A DNA stretch of 64,000 nucleotides from Rhizobium sp. ACO-34A (GCA_002600635.1 CP021371.1:3041001-3105000); one strand, 5' to 3'; numbered from the stretch's first letter, positions 54,467 to 62,866 are shown. Made by a program: numbers and translations. Notes: generated from the letters alone by a model not told the origin.

Positions 54467-54598
54467 GTGGTATTTCGTCTCGTTTTCACGAGAACGAAGC
54501 GCATCGCGATAGCGCTTGTGCGCACGGCCCTGCGCCAGCGCGGCGGCCTGCAGAAGCGGCTCGTGCCGCGCCGGATGGCCTTTACCATCCCCTCCTGA
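54467..54598 (+). CDS. Leader small ORF 2 of the polyamine operon, arginine-rich
   Basis: GTG 54467, with AAAAGGAG eight bases upstream, opens a 43-codon ORF ending at TGA 54598. It has nine Arg and two Lys (for example FTRTKRIAIALVRTALRQRG and KRLVPRR). It lies 128 bases upstream of the decarboxylase ATG. Arginine-rich leader ORFs that sense ornithine control polyamine genes elsewhere (speFL in enterobacteria), so nascent-peptide control of this operon is plausible. The frame overlaps no other gene. Confidence 0.55.
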   Translation: MVFRLVFTRTKRIAIALVRTALRQRGGLQKRLVPRRMAFTIPS

Positions 54599-54726
54599 AC
54601 CACCCGCACCAGGTTCCAATCGACATCGGTTCATGCGCGCCGCGCCATGCCCCGATGCCTGTTTCACGTCGCCGTCACATGCCGATGGCAAATCAGCACC
54701 ACCTTGAAAACGAGCAGGTTCCCAAG

Positions 54727-55827
54727 ATGCAGCTACAGACCCCCTATTACCTGATCGACAAGTCGAAGCTCCTGCAGAACATGGAGAAGATCGCGAAACT
54801 GCGCGAACTCTCCGGCGCCAAGGCACTGCTGGCGCTGAAATGCTTCGCCACATGGTCGGTCTTCGACCTGATGCGCGAATACATGGATGGCACGACGTCT
54901 TCCTCGCTGAACGAAGTCCGCCTCGGCCACGAGCGCTTCGGCAAGGAAACGCACGCCTATTCGGTCGCCTATGCCGATTACGAAATCGACGAGGTCGTGT
55001 CCCACGCCGACAAGATCATCTTCAACACCATCGGCCAGTTGCAGCGTTTCGAGAAGCAGTCGGCGGGGATCATCCGCGGGCTGCGCCTCAATCCCGGCGT
55101 CTCGTCGTCGAGCTTCGATCTCGCGGACCCTGCCCGCCCCTTCTCCCGCCTCGGCGAATGGGACATGGCCAAGGTCGAGCCTGTCATGGGCATGATCTCC
55201 GGCTTCATGATCCACAACAACTGCGAGAACGGCGATTTCGACCTGTTCGACCGGATGCTGACCGCGATCGAGGAAAAGTTCGGCCCGTTGCTGAAGAAGG
55301 CCGGCTGGGTCAGCCTCGGTGGCGGCATCCATTTCACCGGCGAAAACTATCCTCTGGAAAAATTCGCCGAGCGCCTCAAGCGCTTCTCCGGCGAATTCGG
55401 CGTGCAAGTCTATCTTGAACCCGGCGAGGCCTCGATCACAAGGTCAACGACGCTGGAAGTGACCGTTCTCGACAAGCTTTACAACGGCAAGGACCTTGTC
55501 GTGGTGGATAGTTCCATCGAAGCGCACATGCTGGATCTGCTGATCTATCGTGAAAACGCGAAGGTTCATCCCAACCAGGGCCCACATCGTTACATGGTCT
55601 GCGGCAAGTCCTGCCTGGCCGGCGACATCTTCGGCGAGTTCGATTTCCCGAACGAACTGAACGTCGGCGACAGGATCTCGATCCAGGACACCGCCGGATA
55701 CACGATGGTCAAGAAAAACTGGTTTAACGGCGTGAAAATGCCGGCAATCGCCATCCGCGAACTGGATGGCAGCATCAGAACGGTCCGCGAGTTTTCCTAC
55801 GCGGACTACGAACAAAGCCTCTCGTAA
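54727..55827 (+). CDS. nspC: Carboxy(nor)spermidine decarboxylase
   Basis: A PLP enzyme of the alanine racemase-like fold III that decarboxylates carboxyspermidine or carboxynorspermidine to (nor)spermidine. From ATG 54727 the protein is 366 residues. The PLP Lys is in KALLALKCF (about residue 40), followed by TTSSSLNEVRLG; the Cys-containing CGKSCLAGDIFG and the terminal VKKNWFNGVKMPAIAI are family marks. The ORF is open upstream to 54352 but homology begins at MQLQTPYYLIDK. It is followed 38 bases later by its partner dehydrogenase. Confidence 0.95.
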   Translation: MQLQTPYYLIDKSKLLQNMEKIAKLRELSGAKALLALKCFATWSVFDLMREYMDGTTSSSLNEVRLGHERFGKETHAYSVAYADYEIDEVVSHADKIIFNTIGQLQRFEKQSAGIIRGLRLNPGVSSSSFDLADPARPFSRLGEWDMAKVEPVMGMISGFMIHNNCENGDFDLFDRMLTAIEEKFGPLLKKAGWVSLGGGIHFTGENYPLEKFAERLKRFSGEFGVQVYLEPGEASITRSTTLEVTVLDKLYNGKDLVVVDSSIEAHMLDLLIYRENAKVHPNQGPHRYMVCGKSCLAGDIFGEFDFPNELNVGDRISIQDTAGYTMVKKNWFNGVKMPAIAIRELDGSIRTVREFSYADYEQSLS

Positions 55828-55865
55828 GGCTTCTGACGATTGGACTTAAGGAGTTGGTCCCCATC

Positions 55866-57107
55866 ATGAAAAAGAACGTGCTTATCATCGGCGCCGGTGG
55901 CGTCGCCCAGGTCGTGGCGCATAAATGCGCCCAGAACAACGATGTGCTCGGTGATATCAACATCGCCTCGCGCACCAAGGCCAAGTGCGACAGCATCATC
56001 GCATCGGTCCATGAAAAGAAGGCAATGAAACAGCCCGGCGTGCTCGAAGGCCACGCGCTGGACGCCCTCGACATCGAGGCGACCAAGGCCCTCATCAAGT
56101 CGACCAATTCCCAGATCGTCATCAACGTCGGCACCGCATTCCTCAACATGTCGGTGCTGCGCGCCTGCATGGATACCGGCGTCGCCTATATCGACACCGC
56201 GATCCACGAAGAGCCGAACAAGATCTGCGAGACCCCGCCGTGGTACGGCAACTACGAGTGGAAGCGTGGCCCCGAATGCGAGGAAAAGGGCATCACCGCC
56301 ATCCTCGGCGCCGGCTTCGATCCGGGCGTCGTCAACGCCTATGCAAAGCTCGCCAAGGACGAGTATCTCGACAAGGTCACCGACGTCGACATCGTCGACA
56401 TCAACGCCGGCAGCCATGGCAAGTACTTCGCCACCAATTTCGACCCGGAAATCAACTTCCGCGAATTCACCGGCGTCGTCTATTCCTGGCAGAACGGCGA
56501 GTGGCAGACCAACAAGATGTTCGAAATCGGCAAGGACTACGACCTGCCGGTCGTCGGCACCCGCCGCGCCTATCTCTGCGGCCATGACGAAGTGCATTCG
56601 CTGGCGAAGAACATGGATGGCGCCGACGTGCGCTTCTGGATGGGTTTCGGCGATCACTACATCAACGTCTTCACCGTGCTGAAGTCGATCGGCCTTCTCT
56701 CCGAACAGCCGGTCAAGCTGGCAAACGGTGACGAAGTCGTGCCGCTCAAGGTGGTCAAGGCCTGCCTGCCCGATCCGGCATCGCTCGCTCCCGATTACGA
56801 AGGCAAGACCTGCATCGGCGACTACGTGAAGGGCCTGAAGGACGGCAAGGAAAAAACCGTCTTCATCTACAACGTGGCCGATCACAAGGAAGCCTTCAAC
56901 GAAGTCGGCTCCCAGGGCATTTCCTACACCGCCGGCGTTCCGCCGGTTGCAGCGGCCATGCTGGTGGCCACCGGTGAGTGGGACGCGAAGAAGATGGTCA
57001 ACGTCGAGGAACTACCGCCGAAGCCGTTCATCAACCTCCTGAACCGCATCGGCCTGCCGACCCGCATCCAGGACGAAAACGGCGACCGTCCGGTCGAATT
57101 CGCCTGA
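55866..57107 (+). CDS. Carboxy(nor)spermidine dehydrogenase/synthase (saccharopine dehydrogenase family)
   Basis: Condenses aspartate beta-semialdehyde with putrescine or diaminopropane using NADPH. From ATG 55866 (AAGGAG upstream) it is 413 residues. The dinucleotide motif VLIIGAGGVAQVVAHK starts the protein. GAGFDPGVVNAYA and FDPEINFREFTGVVYSW are characteristic of the CASDH branch of saccharopine dehydrogenase-like enzymes. With nspC it forms the alternative spermidine route used in place of SpeE in many alphaproteobacteria. Confidence 0.94.
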   Translation: MKKNVLIIGAGGVAQVVAHKCAQNNDVLGDINIASRTKAKCDSIIASVHEKKAMKQPGVLEGHALDALDIEATKALIKSTNSQIVINVGTAFLNMSVLRACMDTGVAYIDTAIHEEPNKICETPPWYGNYEWKRGPECEEKGITAILGAGFDPGVVNAYAKLAKDEYLDKVTDVDIVDINAGSHGKYFATNFDPEINFREFTGVVYSWQNGEWQTNKMFEIGKDYDLPVVGTRRAYLCGHDEVHSLAKNMDGADVRFWMGFGDHYINVFTVLKSIGLLSEQPVKLANGDEVVPLKVVKACLPDPASLAPDYEGKTCIGDYVKGLKDGKEKTVFIYNVADHKEAFNEVGSQGISYTAGVPPVAAAMLVATGEWDAKKMVNVEELPPKPFINLLNRIGLPTRIQDENGDRPVEFA

Positions 57108-57409
57108 TCCCCGACCGGGAAACCTCCCGGAAGGCATTACAAGACAAAGGAAATCCCCGCCGGCAATGACGGCGGGGATTTTTCGTGATAACGACCTGTT
57201 CAGGCGAATCCGGCGCGGACCCATTTTCGACGCACCGTCGGTCGCCACCTGCGATAAGACGCCGCCGATCCGCAACATTGCGACGGCCCTGTCGATGCGC
57301 AAACAATACTGAAGTTCTTTTTCAAACGACGCCTTCCGGCGATATTCTTCATTTCCGGACGTCGAATGCCCTATTGCAGATACGGAGACCCCGGGCTCCG
57401 TCCTATTGA
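57108..57409. other. Intergenic region between the polyamine operon and the winged-helix gene
   Basis: About 300 bases. The first part holds the terminator described separately. From 57185 to 57409 I see no small ORF with a ribosome binding site and no repeat; it presumably carries the promoter of the next gene, but no -35/-10 pair is convincing. Confidence 0.4.
57151..57184 (+). terminator. Terminator of the polyamine operon
   Basis: AAATCCCCGCC (57151–57161) pairs perfectly with GGCGGGGATTT (57171–57181); T residues follow. Confidence 0.9.
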
Positions 57410-58327
57410 ATGCCCTTGACCATGCAGGTTTCCGCCGACCCCGTACGACCGCTGCCCCGTTCCTTCACTGTCGAAGAGGTGATGTCGTCGCCGCATTTCG
57501 CCGCCACGCTCGAAGCGTCAAGAGACGATCTTCTCGGTGTCCACCAACGCCTGCCGCGCGAAGTTCGCTATCTCGCGGATCTCCAGCGCTGGCTGCTCAG
57601 TCAGGCAACGCTCGCCGTCCATTTCGAATACAGGACCGGCCTTAGCGACCAGCCGATTTCTCCGACGAACCTGCTGGGGTTTCTCAAGGGAACGCATGTT
57701 TCGAGCCGCAACACGACGCTCTCCTTCCTGAATGAGATGATCTACTACAAGCTCGTCGATCCCCTGCCGAGCAGCGACAAGCGGGTTCGAAACTACATCG
57801 CCCGGCCCTATGCCGAGGAACTCATCCGTGAATGGTTCCATATCCACCTGCGCGCACTCGACCTGATGGATGACGGAAACCGCTTCGCCCTTTCGCAATC
57901 GAGACCGGACCTGCTCTTCCACGCTCAACCGCGGATGACACGCTACGTTCTCGCCGAGCGGGAATGGTTCGATCCTCCCGCAGCGGTGGCAGCATTCGTG
58001 AAGGCGGATTCCGGCAGCAACCTGCTCCACCACCTCGCGGCATTGGCTGCTGACAAACCTGTCATCGATGGGAAGATCTGGATCGGGCCGATATCCTCCG
58101 CCCGCATGGCGCAGGGCTATCTGATCTCCCAGAGCCACACCGGCCGGCTTTTCGCCAAGGCCCGCAAGCTCGGCGCCATGGGATGGGAGAAGACCGGGCA
58201 TGGCCGCGACTGCTGGCTCGCCCCCGAACTCGTGGAAGCCTATCATAAATGGCAGGCGGTGAAGCTGTCCTGCGTGGCAAGAGCCGTGGCGGAAGCCGCC
58301 GCTGCTCTGCAATTGGATGAAGCTTAG
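57410..58327 (+). CDS. Tandem winged-helix-type protein of unknown function
   Basis: A protein of 305 residues; the start may instead be ATG 57422. Two segments resemble MarR-type winged helices: about 85–150 (SPTNLLGFLKGTHVSSRNTT, then SDKRVRNYIARPYAEELIREW) and about 225–285 (ISSARMAQGYLISQSHTGRL, then KTGHGRDCWLAPELVEAYHKW). In each, a recognition-type helix is followed by a basic beta-wing and a long helix, which suggests an internal duplication. It stands alone and is probably a transcription regulator. I do not recognise a named family. Confidence 0.75.
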   Translation: MPLTMQVSADPVRPLPRSFTVEEVMSSPHFAATLEASRDDLLGVHQRLPREVRYLADLQRWLLSQATLAVHFEYRTGLSDQPISPTNLLGFLKGTHVSSRNTTLSFLNEMIYYKLVDPLPSSDKRVRNYIARPYAEELIREWFHIHLRALDLMDDGNRFALSQSRPDLLFHAQPRMTRYVLAEREWFDPPAAVAAFVKADSGSNLLHHLAALAADKPVIDGKIWIGPISSARMAQGYLISQSHTGRLFAKARKLGAMGWEKTGHGRDCWLAPELVEAYHKWQAVKLSCVARAVAEAAAALQLDEA

Positions 58328-58332
58328 AAAAC

Positions 58333-58364
58333 GACAGCCGGACCGAGGCGGCGATCCGGCTGTC
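58333..58364. terminator. Hairpin between convergent genes
   Basis: GACAGCCGGA (58333–58342) and TCCGGCTGTC (58355–58364) pair perfectly over twelve bases, five bases past the winged-helix gene. There is no U-tract on either strand. Confidence 0.5.
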
Positions 58365-58418
58365 ATCCACCGGGTGTCTGGACCGGCAGCAATCCCGATA
58401 GCTGCTGCCGTCCGGGCA

Positions 58419-58754
58419 TTATTCGTGGATGGTGTAGGAACCCATTTCGCAGAGATCCTGGGTGTCCGTCGTGGTGTCGAGGTTCGAATCCGGATTGAAC
58501 TCGAAGCGCATGTCGTACTTGCAAACATCACGACCGTCGGCGATCGTGATCTGCATGCTTTCGCCGGGGTTCAGCACCTGGCTGCCGAAAACATCGTCTT
58601 CCCATTCGTTCACACCAACCGGCGAGGTGTAGAAATTGGTCAGCACGGCGCTGGTGCCGTTCTTCAGCGTGAACATCAGATCCTCGGCATGAGAGACCGA
58701 TACCGACGCCAGAAGCATGGTTGCAGATGCAACAATCAAGGAAAAATTCTTCAT
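58419..58754 (-). CDS. Small secreted protein of unknown function
   Basis: From ATG 58754 (AGGA eight bases upstream) the protein is 111 residues; ATG 58763 would add three. A signal peptide (about 1–23, cleavage after SHA) leads to a mature domain of about 88 residues. It contains FTLKNGTSAVLTNFYTSP, a WEDDVFG turn, LNPGESMQITIADGR and two Cys (in DVCKYD and DLCEMG) positioned for a disulfide. Similar small exported proteins occur in rhizobia, sometimes mislabelled as argininosuccinate lyase. Function unknown. Confidence 0.85.
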   Translation of the reverse strand: MKNFSLIVASATMLLASVSVSHAEDLMFTLKNGTSAVLTNFYTSPVGVNEWEDDVFGSQVLNPGESMQITIADGRDVCKYDMRFEFNPDSNLDTTTDTQDLCEMGSYTIHE

Positions 58755-58892
58755 TCTTTTCATCCTGTTACATGGAAATCGCCGGCGCGGATTTCTTAGC
58801 TTTTCGGCAGGATCGCGAAAAGAGGGGTTTTCGACCCATTTCTGGTGAGACCATTGCGCATGCCCCACCGGGCAGAATGATTCCCGCAAAAC

Positions 58893-58925
58893 AAAACCCC
58901 CGCCGGATCGCTCCGGCAGGGGTTT
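58893..58925 (-). terminator. Terminator of the ClpP-like gene
   Basis: AAAACCCC-C-GCCGGA and TCCGGC-A-GGGGTTT form a stem of about 14 pairs with a TCGC loop. On the minus strand it is followed by TTTTGTTTTG, 25 bases past the stop. Confidence 0.88.
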
Positions 58926-58949
58926 CAATAAACGTCGGATCGAAAGCGA

Positions 58950-59534
58950 TCAGCCGATGTCGGACTGGCTTTCGATGATCTTGCCGACGAGACCGTAGGC
59001 AACGGCTTCTTCAGCCGACAGCCAGTAGTCGCGATCGATATCCTTGGCGATCTTCTCTTCCGTCTGGCCGGTGGCCTTGGAATAGATCTTGATCAGGCGC
59101 TGGTTCATCTTGATGATTTCGCGAGCCTGGATCTCGATATCGGATGCCATGCCGCGGGTACCGCCCGAGGGCTGATGCATCAGGAAGCGCGTGTTCGGCA
59201 GGCAAAGGCGCTGTTCCTTCGGAACCGACACGAAGATCAGCGAACCGGCGGACGCAGCCCAGCCCGTCGCAATGATCCACACCTTCGGCTTGATGAACTT
59301 GATCATGTCGTGGATCGCGTCACCCGATTCCACATGACCGCCCGGCGAGCTGACATAAACGCGGATGTCTTCGTCGCTGGCAGCAGCCAGAGCCACGAGC
59401 TGGGTGCAGACCTTCTGCGCCAGTTCCTGTGTGATCCCGCCAAAAATGAAGATCGAACGCGACTTGAAAAGATTCGCTTCCGTTTCCTTGCCGAGCGGCA
59501 GTTCCTTGCTCTTGTCGTCTTCGTCTTCGTTCAT
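58950..59534 (-). CDS. ATP-dependent Clp protease proteolytic subunit, short paralogue
   Basis: I use ATG 59534, which has GGAG at nine bases and gives 194 residues; starts at 59543 and 59612 are in frame. The Ser–His–Asp triad is kept: GWAASAGS (Ser), FLMHQPSGG (His) and [11 protein letters not shown] (Asp). The Ala-Gly after the catalytic Ser, where canonical ClpP has Met-Gly, and the acidic N-terminus ([13 protein letters not shown]) mark it as one of the extra ClpP-like proteins of rhizobia. There is no clpX or clpA beside it. Confidence 0.92.
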   Translation of the reverse strand: MNEDEDDKSKELPLGKETEANLFKSRSIFIFGGITQELAQKVCTQLVALAAASDEDIRVYVSSPGGHVESGDAIHDMIKFIKPKVWIIATGWAASAGSLIFVSVPKEQRLCLPNTRFLMHQPSGGTRGMASDIEIQAREIIKMNQRLIKIYSKATGQTEEKIAKDIDRDYWLSAEEAVAYGLVGKIIESQSDIG

Positions 59535-59599
59535 CCGGATCATCTCCACTTGGGCTTCGTTCTCCCGCACATAGTGCGACTCATGTCCTAAAACAATGC

Positions 59600-59649
59600 G
59601 GGAAAAAGACAAGGCACGGAACCGGTGAACAGCCCGTTAGCGCCGTGCC
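59600..59649 (-). terminator. Terminator of the AsnC gene
   Basis: GGCACGG (59613–59619) pairs with CCGTGCC (59643–59649). On the minus strand the stem is followed by TTGTCTTTTTCC. Confidence 0.55.
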
Positions 59650-59705
59650 CCACAGGCTTCGGGACAAAACGCATTCATAACGCCTGTGTCCGGTGAGTTC
59701 GGATC

Positions 59706-60137
59706 CTACCGCGAGATACGCGTCGACAGGATGATGGAGGATAGCGTCCGCTCCACCCCCGCGAGTTCGCCGATACGGTCGATCAGCCGGTCGAGTTCGG
59801 CGATGGACGGAGACGCGATGATGGCGATCAGGTCATAAGGACCATTGACCGAATGCAGCGCCGTCACCTCGCGGATCGCCGCAAGCTCGTTGGTAACGGC
59901 CGAAAGCGACTTCGGCGCAATGGTAATCAGCACATGCGCCCGGATCAGGTCCCGGACATAGCTGTCCGACAGCCTGACGCCGTAGCCGGTGATCACCTGC
60001 CCTTCCTCCAACCGCTCCAATCGCGCCTGCACCGTTGTGCGCGAAAGCCCCAGTCGCCGCGCAAGCGTGGCGACCGGCATGCGGGCATTCTCCCCGAGCA
60101 GGGAAATCAGTTCGCGGTCCTTGTCGGTCAGTTGCAT
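59706..60137 (-). CDS. Lrp/AsnC-family transcriptional regulator
   Basis: From ATG 60137 it is 143 residues: an N-terminal helix-turn-helix (MPVATLARRLGLSRTTVQARLERL, about 20–43 in outline) and a RAM/AsnC ligand domain (about 65–140) with VTALHSVNGPYDLIAII. Such regulators respond to amino acids. It is divergent from the saccharopine dehydrogenase-like gene, 123 bases away, which is the likely target and suggests lysine or a related amino acid as effector. Confidence 0.93.
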   Translation of the reverse strand: MQLTDKDRELISLLGENARMPVATLARRLGLSRTTVQARLERLEEGQVITGYGVRLSDSYVRDLIRAHVLITIAPKSLSAVTNELAAIREVTALHSVNGPYDLIAIIASPSIAELDRLIDRIGELAGVERTLSSIILSTRISR

Positions 60138-60260
60138 TATGACAAATCCGTTCGGCAATTAGACCAGTTTCATACCACGAATAGCGCTTTCCGCCACTAT
60201 GAATCGACCAGACACCACGGCATCCTGTTCACATCTGACGAATTTCAAGAGGGTCATATT

Positions 60261-61364
60261 ATGAAAGATATCGTGGTCATGGGTGCGGGCAAGATCGGTG
60301 GAGCGATCGCCCTGATGCTGGCGGCAAGCGGCGATTACCGCGTCACCGTCGCAGACAGGAGCGAGGCACAGCTGGCCGCCATCGAAGCCCATCCGGCGAT
60401 CACGACCGCCGTCGTCGACATTTCCGACGCCGCCGCGCTCGACGCGCTGCTCAAGGGCCGTTTCGCCGTTCTGTCTGCCGCCCCCTTCCATCTGACGGGC
60501 GCCATTGCCGAAGCCGCCGCCCGCACCGGCACGCATTATCTCGACCTCACCGAAGACGTCGCCACCACCCGCAAGGTGGAGACCCTGTCTGCCGATGCAA
60601 ACAGCGCCTTCATTCCCCAGTGCGGCCTCGCTCCGGGCTTCATCTCCATCGTCGCCCATGATCTGGCCAAGAACTTCGACAGCCTCGACAGCGTTCGCAT
60701 GCGCGTCGGCGCGCTGCCGCAGTACCCGTCCAACGCTCTCAACTACAATCTGACCTGGAGCACAGACGGCCTGATCAACGAATACATCGAGCCCTGCGAA
60801 GCCATCGTCGAAGGCCGTCTGGTCACCGTTCCGGCCATGGAAGAACGCGAGGAATTCTCGCTCGACGGCGTGACCTACGAAGCCTTCAACACGTCGGGCG
60901 GCCTCGGCACGCTCTGCAAGACGCTGGAAGGCCGGGTGCGCACGATGAACTACCGCACCATCCGCTATCCGGGCCATCAGGCCATCGTGAAGGCTCTGCT
61001 GAACGACCTGAACCTCAAGAATCGTCGCGATGTGCTGAAGGACCTGTTCGAAAACGCCCTGCCCGCAACCATGCAGGACGTCGTCGTGGTCTTCGTCACC
61101 GTCTGCGGCACGAAGAACGGCCGCTTCATGCAGGAAACCTACGCTAACAAGGTCTATGCCGGCGTTATCGGCGGTCGCCTGATGAGCGCCATCCAGATCA
61201 CCACCGCCGCCGGCATCTGCACGGTCCTCGACCTGCTCGCCGATGGCAAGCTGCCGGCCAAGGGCTTCGTTCGTCAGGAAGAAATCGGCTTTTCCGATTT
61301 CCTCGCGAACCGCTTCGGCCGCGTCTACGACCCGCAGGCAACGAAGCTCGCCCGGGTCGGCTGA
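60261..61364 (+). CDS. Saccharopine dehydrogenase-like oxidoreductase
   Basis: A protein of 367 residues from ATG 60261 (AAGAGGG upstream). The Rossmann motif VVMGAGKIGGAIALML is N-terminal. The HYLDLTEDV and PQCGLAPGFISIVAHDL segments and the C-terminal domain match the saccharopine dehydrogenase (Lys9-like) family, which splits saccharopine to glutamate and aminoadipate semialdehyde in lysine catabolism. It is distinct from the carboxyspermidine dehydrogenase at 55866. The divergent AsnC regulator fits amino-acid catabolism. The lysine assignment is inference. Confidence 0.9.
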   Translation: MKDIVVMGAGKIGGAIALMLAASGDYRVTVADRSEAQLAAIEAHPAITTAVVDISDAAALDALLKGRFAVLSAAPFHLTGAIAEAAARTGTHYLDLTEDVATTRKVETLSADANSAFIPQCGLAPGFISIVAHDLAKNFDSLDSVRMRVGALPQYPSNALNYNLTWSTDGLINEYIEPCEAIVEGRLVTVPAMEEREEFSLDGVTYEAFNTSGGLGTLCKTLEGRVRTMNYRTIRYPGHQAIVKALLNDLNLKNRRDVLKDLFENALPATMQDVVVVFVTVCGTKNGRFMQETYANKVYAGVIGGRLMSAIQITTAAGICTVLDLLADGKLPAKGFVRQEEIGFSDFLANRFGRVYDPQATKLARVG

Positions 61365-61460
61365 TCGATCAAGCCGAGGTTCTCCGTGCCGCGGCGCGGA
61401 GGATTGAAAACGCATTGACCTTCTCTGCGGGGAGAAGGGTGGGCTGAAAAAGCCCGTGAT

Positions 61461-61508
61461 GGGGCGGAGTGACCGGCATGAAGACCGGCCTCCGCCCCAG
61501 CTTTTTCT
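61461..61508 (+). terminator. Terminator after the saccharopine dehydrogenase-like gene
   Basis: GGGGCGGAG (61461–61469) pairs with CTCCGCCCC (61490–61498), with CCGG/CCGG inside, followed by AGCTTTTTC. It lies between convergent genes. Confidence 0.75.
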
Positions 61509-61516
61509 ACGACACC

Positions 61517-62686
61517 TCAGAAAATCCGGTCGACCGGCTGACCAAGCGCCATAGCGCCTGCGTAGCGAGCCTGCGGCCCGGACTGCAGCGGATGGAACCG
61601 CGCGGCCTGCACGTCGCGGAAACGCCGTTCCAGCCCGTTCACCCGGTAGAAGGACGCTCCGCTGGCAAGCTCCATCGCAAGTTCCGTCGCCTTGATCGCG
61701 TATTGCGCCACCAGCGAGCGGCCGATCATGATCTCGTTCACGGTATCCGCCGATGGCGCGTTACGCTCCACGACATCCAGCATGAAGCGATGCGCAATCT
61801 GCGCGGCCCTCAGCGTCGTATCGACCTGACCGGCGAGTTCGGTGACGCTGTCGCTCCGCGGCCGCTTCCGCGCCATTTCCACCGCGATATTCCGCGCGCT
61901 TTCGGCAACGCCGAGGTAAACGGCATAGATCAGCGGAAAGGCGATGGTCGAGATGATCTGGAAAACCGGATGCCACTCGCCCGCCTTGCGGGAGAAGGCA
62001 ACGTTAGCGTCGGGAATAAACAGGTTCTCGATGGAAACGTCGTTCGATCCCGTGCCGCGCATGCCAAGGCTTCGCCATGTGTTCTCGATCTTGATTTCCG
62101 GCGCCTTCATCGGTGCGCCGAAATGGATGACGGAACGCGACCCGTCCTCCGCCTCGTGGATCGCCCCTGTCATCAATACCGCACCCGCCTCGGCGCCGGA
62201 GGTGAACACCTTGCGCGCCGTGACGCGGTATCCGCCCTCGACCCGTTCGGCCCGGCCCGAACCACCGATCCAGTCGGACCCGCCGCTGGAGAGCAGGATC
62301 AGGCGTTCCGCCGCCACCCGCCGCAAAAGCGGCTCGACCACGGAAACCTTCTGGTGACGCCAGCGCCATGCCGGGATCGCGACCTGATGGGTGTGCATCG
62401 AAAAGGCGAGCGCCGTCGAACCGCAGGAATGCGCGAGGATGCGCAGCATTTCCGCGAGCTCCCGGACCTCGGCCCCACGCCCTCCGAGTTCGACCGGCAC
62501 GCCGGCCTCGACCAATCCGGCCTCCTTGAGGAGCGCATAGTTCTCGCCGACGAAGCGGTCGTTTTCATCATGTGAGGCCGCGCGCTCCGCCAGAACCGGC
62601 GCAAGCCGCCGTGCGATCCCGGTAATGCTCATTTCGGTGTCGGTGCCGGCCTCTCTCGCCGGTACCGTTTCAGCTATGCCGTGCAT
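61517..62686 (-). CDS. Acyl-CoA dehydrogenase family protein
   Basis: A protein of 389 residues with an alpha–beta–alpha acyl-CoA dehydrogenase layout. It shows the GAGVPVELGG-type N-terminal region as VEAGVPVELGGRGAE, the FAD-stacking SMHTHQVAIPAW and SSGGSDWIGGSGRAE segments, and the long helical C-terminal domain. The usual Glu base before helix K is not obvious, so it may be an FAD-dependent monooxygenase or sulfur-compound relative (DszC/SfnB type) rather than a true dehydrogenase. It is divergent from an HxlR regulator that may control it. Confidence 0.85.
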   Translation of the reverse strand: MHGIAETVPAREAGTDTEMSITGIARRLAPVLAERAASHDENDRFVGENYALLKEAGLVEAGVPVELGGRGAEVRELAEMLRILAHSCGSTALAFSMHTHQVAIPAWRWRHQKVSVVEPLLRRVAAERLILLSSGGSDWIGGSGRAERVEGGYRVTARKVFTSGAEAGAVLMTGAIHEAEDGSRSVIHFGAPMKAPEIKIENTWRSLGMRGTGSNDVSIENLFIPDANVAFSRKAGEWHPVFQIISTIAFPLIYAVYLGVAESARNIAVEMARKRPRSDSVTELAGQVDTTLRAAQIAHRFMLDVVERNAPSADTVNEIMIGRSLVAQYAIKATELAMELASGASFYRVNGLERRFRDVQAARFHPLQSGPQARYAGAMALGQPVDRIF

Positions 62687-62837
62687 GTCTCGTTCCTCCC
62701 ATTGACTTGCAACGATGAGGAGCCTGCGCGCCTTGCCGGGTTATATCCAGTTCAGGAAATGTACCTCGTCGTTTTTCCGGAGAGGTCCGACGAAGGCCCG
62801 GATGATTGGCAGCAGGGCCATTTTTGACTATTGTTAT

Positions 62838-62854
62838 CCATGGCACGGCCATGG
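62838..62854. promoter_or_regulatory. Palindrome CCATGGC-N3-GCCATGG before the HxlR gene
   Basis: A perfect seven-base-arm dyad ending 12 bases before the regulator's ATG, in the region shared with the divergent acyl-CoA dehydrogenase gene. It could be an autoregulatory HxlR operator or an RNA hairpin next to the ribosome binding site. Confidence 0.4.
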
Positions 62855-62866
62855 GGAGGATCCCAC

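Noticed and set aside
58481..58491. GGTTCGAATCC, resembling a tRNA T-loop
   Set aside because: It lies inside the small secreted protein gene and no acceptor, D or anticodon stems can be formed around it.
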